From: Clostridiales bacterium UBA7044
GTDB lineage: Bacteria > Bacillota > Clostridia > Oscillospirales > Oscillospiraceae
Direction of reading: 5' to 3'
Assembly (NCBI GenBank): GCA_002493965.1
Contig: DLAP01000017.1
Location: forward strand, 1 to 17,338
DNA length: 17,338 nucleotides
Made by a program: the position numbers and the translations under genes. The notes below the pieces were generated by a model. It was not told the origin of the DNA. It did not search any database and worked only from the letters and a program-made list of their open reading frames with translations. This document shows, piece by piece, positions 14,188 through 17,338 of the stretch (positions within the stretch are counted from its first letter, which is position 1; the number at the start of each line of letters is the position of its first letter).

Positions 14188-14741
14188 AGATACCCCTCCT
14201 TCTGTAAGTAATCCTTTAGTCCCAGCCGGGTGCGGTACAGCAGGGATTTACATTTGCTCTCCGATATACCGCAATACCCCGCCACCTCTTTCACAGAGTC
14301 CAGGAAGTAATACCGGCCAAGGAAGGCCGTCCGGGTTGCCTCCGGCAGCAGCCGCAGGTAGATGCCGATGGCATCGGCCAGCAGTTTCCCGTTCACCGTT
14401 TCCTCGGTGGTGTTCCCGTCGGGGATGCAGTCCTCCAGTTCCGTCAGAGACAGGGCATATTCCGAGGCCATCCGTTTATCCCGGGTGCGGTAGCGGAACA
14501 GGTCAATGGCAATTCGCCGGGCCAGCTTGGCCAAATACGCGGATAAGATATTGGGACGGTGGGGTGGAATGGACTCCCAGGCGGCAAGATAGGTATCATT
14601 GACGCTCTCCCGGCTGTCCTCCGTATTATTCAGGATATTAAAAGCGATTTTGTGTAAGTAATTGCCATACTTCGTTTCCGTCTCCCGGATTGCGGCCTCG
14701 TCCCGCTCCCAGTACAGGGAAACAATCTGGGTGTCCTCCAT
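14184..14741 (-). CDS. ECF-type RNA polymerase sigma factor
   Basis: A 185-residue sigma-70 family protein with only regions 2 and 4. Region 2 is about 22-90, including the -10-recognition part DTYLAAWESI and AYLAKLARRIAIDLFRYR; region 4 is about 120-178, with helix-turn-helix VKEVAGYCGISESKCKSLLY that reads the -35 element. It overlaps the anti-sigma gene by 4 bases at its end. An ECF-style promoter lies about 28 bases before the ATG, so it probably controls its own operon. AGAGGGGG serves as ribosome site. The regulon is unknown. Confidence 0.93.
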   Translation of the reverse strand: MEDTQIVSLYWERDEAAIRETETKYGNYLHKIAFNILNNTEDSRESVNDTYLAAWESIPPHRPNILSAYLAKLARRIAIDLFRYRTRDKRMASEYALSLTELEDCIPDGNTTEETVNGKLLADAIGIYLRLLPEATRTAFLGRYYFLDSVKEVAGYCGISESKCKSLLYRTRLGLKDYLQKEGYL

Positions 14742-14768
14742 TTATCTTCAACCCCCTCTACTTATATA

Positions 14769-14795
14769 GACGACAAAATACCCCGTTTTGTTGCA
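14769..14795 (-). promoter_or_regulatory. probable autoregulated ECF promoter
   Basis: On the minus strand TGCAAC (14790-14795), 17 bp, CGTC (14769-14772), then TATATAAG. This resembles the AAC/CGTC pattern of ECF promoters and does not fit sigma-A. The spacer contains an inverted repeat, ACAAAA (14773-14778) with TTTTGT (14786-14791) on the plus strand. The start would be near 14760. Confidence 0.65.
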
Positions 14796-14847
14796 TCCTA
14801 AATGAAAAAATTTTTTAAAATTTTGAAAAATCCCAATAAAACCGGCA

Positions 14848-14879
14848 AGAGCAGGCACCAAACCCCTGGTGCCTGCTCT
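14848..14879 (-). terminator. perfect hairpin, probable terminator of the leucine-rich repeat gene
   Basis: Perfect 13-base arms (14848-14860 and 14867-14879) around AACCCC. The nearest T-run on the minus strand, after TTGCCGG, is TTTTATT, so the U-tract is delayed. It separates the gene at 14969-16699 from the sigma operon. Confidence 0.6.
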
Positions 14880-14901
14880 AAATGATGTAATTTCGTTTTC
14901 C

Positions 14902-14972
14902 CTAAGGAACCTCTGAATCAATCGTCTGCGGCTGAGCAGCAGATCTTGTGGATTGGATCAGAGTTCCCTTAG
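14902..14972. repeat. 71-bp near-palindrome, MITE-like or structured 3' end
   Basis: The 22-base ends 14902-14923 and 14951-14972 pair (CTAAGG-AACCTCTGAATCAATC against CTAAGGGAAC-TCTGATCCAATC), with two one-base bulges and two mismatches. A smaller hairpin sits inside (TCTGC 14925-14929 with GCAGA 14939-14943). The right end covers the stop codon of the leucine-rich repeat gene. No transposase is nearby. Confidence 0.6.
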
Positions 14973-16699
14973 TTCATGTAATAGGCATGGAGGGCATCCC
15001 GCATGGCGTAGTAGTTGGGAAGCCGCCGCCAGCCGGAGGCAACTGTAGCGGTACCGCTTGACACTACATGGGTGTCTGGCAGCGCCTGTGCCAGCTCATA
15101 GGCATCCTTGCCGCTGCCGAGAATCATGTAGATATTTTTTAACCACGGCATTTCCTTCAGAGCCGACACATCCGGGAAGGCATTGCCAATGTTCAGATCC
15201 TCCAGAGCCGTGCAGCCCTTCAGGGGATCCAGGGTCCGGATTCCGCTCCAGTCCAGCTCCAGGTATTTCAGCTTCTTGCAGTTCTCGATACCGTCAATAT
15301 GCTGGACCGGGGTATGGGCCAGAATCAGGTATTCCAGATTGGTAAGGCTGGCCACCCAGCTTACATCCTTGACCCCCAGGTGTCCCACGTCCACGGCGAC
15401 CAGGTCCTCGCAGTAGCGGATGTTGTAGGAGGTAGCGTCGGTAAAGGTCACATTGTAAATATGGCAGTCCCGGCCAGGCATAAAGTAGGTAATGTCTGTG
15501 CGAATAGGCTTGGAATTACCCAGGCGGATGTACCAAACCACCTTGTATTTGTCCCGCACCCGGTCCCGGAAGGCGGCCATGTCATCATGGGAGATATTCT
15601 GCTCGCCCATAAAGAGGGTCTTCACATTGGGCAGATAGGCCATCGCCTGCTCCACCTGCTCCAGGCTGTCCACGGAAACGGCGGACAGATCCACATCCGT
15701 CTCCTCTGGGGAGATGATTTGGCCGCCAATGTTGATTTCCCAGTTTATCTTCACCGCAGGGTATGCCGTCTGGAGGGAAAACACTGTCTCCGGCGCCGCC
15801 TGGGGGTTCACCAGGTTCAGGGTCGTCAAATCCCCCAGCAGGGGCAGCAGGCTCAATTCGTCCTCGGTGACGTTCTCTATGGTCAGGCTTTTCGAATTGT
15901 CCGAAGCTTGCTTACCTCCCAGCTCCACCAGGAAATCGATCCCCTGGTCATGGCAGTAGCTTTGCAGCGCCCTGTAGCCTTTGATGCTTCCGCCGCCCTG
16001 CACCGTCACCGTCTTCAGCTGCCCCAGGAATGGAAGCCGGGAGAGCTCTTCCTCTTCAAAATTCCCCAGGGTGATCTCCCGGGAGGTCCGGGCAAAGGCC
16101 TGATCGCCCAGAAGAATGTCATAGTCCACCGTCAGCTCGGGGCGACGTTCCTCCAGGGCCTTCAGATTTTCATAGTCCATGCACTGCCGGGCATCCACGG
16201 TTTGCAGCCCCGTCAAATAATCCAGCGTTTCGATATCCTGCTGGGACAGGGAGGTGATGGTCAAGGAAGTGGTATGATTGGGGTAAGTCTTCCCCTGAAA
16301 GGGCACGTTCCAGTAAATCGCGCAGTCAGGAAACTTTTTCGCGATTTTATCATACTGGGACAAGGTCAGGTCCTCCCCCCGCAGATCCAGCATGGTGGCG
16401 TTCCTTGGGTAGATCCGGAAGCCCACCATTGTGTACTGGGTGGCACACCAGACCAGCACCGCCAGCGCAAGGAGCAGCACCACCAGCGGGATCAGCCATG
16501 CCGCCGGATTTCGCCGTGCCCGCTTCCCGCCAGTCAGAACCCTTTCATCGATTCGGGCAAGCTCGCTGTCCCAGTCGGTTTCGCTGTCTTGAACATCTTC
16601 GTTGTTCAGGAAGTTCTCTTCTTCCCAGGAATCTTCCCGAACGCCGGTGCTTTCCGCGTCCTGGTTTTCCATATTTTGTGCGAACTTGCCGCTGTACAT
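14969..16699 (-). CDS. membrane-anchored leucine-rich repeat protein with five ~65-residue repeats
   Basis: A 576-residue protein: an acidic cytoplasmic region (1-57), a basic stretch GGKRARR, one membrane helix (67-86) and a large outside part. From about 100 to 400 a degenerate unit recurs, each ending in a strand-glycine motif: AIYWNVPFQGKTY (127-139), VDYDILLGDQAF (191-202), IDFLVELGGKQ (254-264), INWEINIGGQII (318-329) and VVWYIRLGNS (387-396). From about 430 to 525 there are classical leucine-rich repeats of about 22 residues, such as LTNLEYLILAHTPVQHIDG. Such proteins often bind other proteins, but no partner or enzyme motif is visible. AAGGAGG (16707-16713) precedes the ATG, and a near-consensus promoter drives it alone. 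Confidence 0.85.
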   Translation of the reverse strand: MYSGKFAQNMENQDAESTGVREDSWEEENFLNNEDVQDSETDWDSELARIDERVLTGGKRARRNPAAWLIPLVVLLLALAVLVWCATQYTMVGFRIYPRNATMLDLRGEDLTLSQYDKIAKKFPDCAIYWNVPFQGKTYPNHTTSLTITSLSQQDIETLDYLTGLQTVDARQCMDYENLKALEERRPELTVDYDILLGDQAFARTSREITLGNFEEEELSRLPFLGQLKTVTVQGGGSIKGYRALQSYCHDQGIDFLVELGGKQASDNSKSLTIENVTEDELSLLPLLGDLTTLNLVNPQAAPETVFSLQTAYPAVKINWEINIGGQIISPEETDVDLSAVSVDSLEQVEQAMAYLPNVKTLFMGEQNISHDDMAAFRDRVRDKYKVVWYIRLGNSKPIRTDITYFMPGRDCHIYNVTFTDATSYNIRYCEDLVAVDVGHLGVKDVSWVASLTNLEYLILAHTPVQHIDGIENCKKLKYLELDWSGIRTLDPLKGCTALEDLNIGNAFPDVSALKEMPWLKNIYMILGSGKDAYELAQALPDTHVVSSGTATVASGWRRLPNYYAMRDALHAYYMN

Positions 16700-16744
16700 T
16701 CCGTTTCCTCCTTATGTCCTGCCGTGCTTCCCTGTACGTGGTCT

Positions 16745-16773
16745 ATTATCCGCCTACAGACAGGATAAGTCAA
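16745..16773 (-). promoter_or_regulatory. sigma-A type promoter of the leucine-rich repeat gene
   Basis: On the minus strand TTGACT (16768-16773), 17 bp, GATAAT (16745-16750), five of six matches in each hexamer. The start would be near 16738, about 39 bases before the ATG. Confidence 0.82.
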
Positions 16774-16784
16774 GTAAATTTTTT

Positions 16785-16832
16785 ATCGTCCCCTTAGCTT
16801 CCTCTCTATTGGGAGGATTCCAAGGGGACGAT
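16785..16832 (-). terminator. hairpin after aspS, probable terminator
   Basis: Eleven-base perfect outer arms (16785-16795 and 16822-16832) continue into a partly paired inner stem around TATT. No U-run follows directly on the minus strand, so termination may be weak and some transcripts may read into the next gene. Confidence 0.55.
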
Positions 16833-16842
16833 TCCGATTTCA

Positions 16843-17338
16843 CTACGCTTCCACGATGGCAATGTGGACAGTGTCCAGCTGGCTCTGGTCCACGGTGGTA
16901 GGTGCACCCATCATCAGGTCCTGAGCGTTCTTGTTCATGGGGAAGGTGATAACCTCCCGGATGGACTCCTCCCCGGTCAGCAGCATGACGATCCGGTCGA
17001 TGCCGGGGGCCGCGCCCGCGTGGGGGGGTGCGCCGTAGGTAAAGGCGTTATACATGGCGGGGAACTTGGCCTTCACATCGTCCTCGCCCAGGCCCACCAT
17101 CTGGAAGGCCTTCACCATGATCTCCGGATCATGGTTCCGAACCGCGCCGGAGGCGGTCTCATAGCCGTTGCACACCAGGTCGTACTGGTCTGCCTTGATG
17201 GCGAGAAGCTTTTCCATATCGCCCTCCGCCTCCTCCAGGGCCTTCACGCCGCCCTGGGGCATGGAGAAGGGATTGTGGCAGAATTCCAGTGCGCCGGACT
17301 CCTCCCCGATCTCATACATGGGGAAGTCCACGATCCAG
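16843..17338 (-). CDS. aspS: aspartyl-tRNA synthetase, C-terminal part, cut by the window edge
   Basis: The last 165 or so residues of a class II aminoacyl-tRNA synthetase that charges tRNA-Asp, or tRNA-Asp and tRNA-Asn when amidotransferase is used. The visible part opens WIVDFPMYEIGEE, continues with HNPFSMPQGG and GYETASGAVRNHDPE, and holds class II motif 3 in GAPPHAGAAPGIDRIVMLL, where the arginine binds ATP. The HNPFSMPQGG form is shared with AspRS of several Clostridia and alphaproteobacteria rather than the more common bacterial HHPFT form. The frame is open to the right edge, so the GTG at 17329-17331 is not its start. The end, IAIVEA, is complete. Confidence 0.96.
   Translation of the reverse strand, partial: WIVDFPMYEIGEESGALEFCHNPFSMPQGGVKALEEAEGDMEKLLAIKADQYDLVCNGYETASGAVRNHDPEIMVKAFQMVGLGEDDVKAKFPAMYNAFTYGAPPHAGAAPGIDRIVMLLTGEESIREVITFPMNKNAQDLMMGAPTTVDQSQLDTVHIAIVEA

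Noticed and set aside
15299..16768. Plus-strand open frame of 489 residues opposite the leucine-rich repeat gene
   Set aside because: No ribosome site or recognisable domain; the minus-strand gene has a promoter, ribosome site, membrane helix and repeats.

Overview
The window looks like chromosome from a GC-rich, spore-forming, anaerobic Clostridia member, most likely Oscillospiraceae-like. The grounds are low-GC promoter patches between GC-rich genes, strong AAGGAGG-type ribosome sites, a clostridial 2-hydroxyacyl-CoA dehydratase activase-type protein of 1422 residues, a SpoIIQ-like M23 protein and an ECF sigma/anti-sigma pair with a clostridial-style promoter. The species cannot be named from this. 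No tRNA, rRNA, CRISPR array, transposase or phage gene was seen.

Left part (1-3350, + strand): a cluster of perfect hairpins and a terminator at the window edge, then a promoter driving a two-gene sugar unit (D-lyxose/D-mannose-type ketol-isomerase and a PfkB fructokinase-like kinase) closed by a terminator. A ROK-family repressor follows and is the obvious candidate regulator. A 17-bp-stem bidirectional terminator separates it from the convergent minus-strand block.

Middle (3400-12430, - strand), three transcription units: a MATE exporter with its own near-consensus promoter; a two-gene unit of a PF06541-type membrane protein and the giant double-ASKHA iron-sulfur activase; and a two-gene unit of an N-acetylhexosamine 1-kinase-like phosphotransferase and galE. 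The last pair would turn GlcNAc/GalNAc or galactose derivatives into UDP-linked or central intermediates, fitting growth on host glycans.

Right part (12431-17338, - strand): an M23/SpoIIQ-like envelope protein; an operon of ECF sigma factor, membrane anti-sigma factor and a previously uncalled 43-residue membrane peptide, with a likely autoregulated ECF promoter; a 71-bp near-palindrome; a membrane-anchored protein with five ~65-residue repeats plus classical leucine-rich repeats; and the C-terminal end of aspartyl-tRNA synthetase.

The items most worth pursuing are the activase, whose two halves each keep a Cys pair spaced 39 residues apart as in homodimeric activases, so one chain may hold what normally needs two; the small peptide in the sigma operon; the hairpin cluster at 23-98; and the repeat architecture of the leucine-rich protein. 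I did not find a clear, wholly new multi-gene system.
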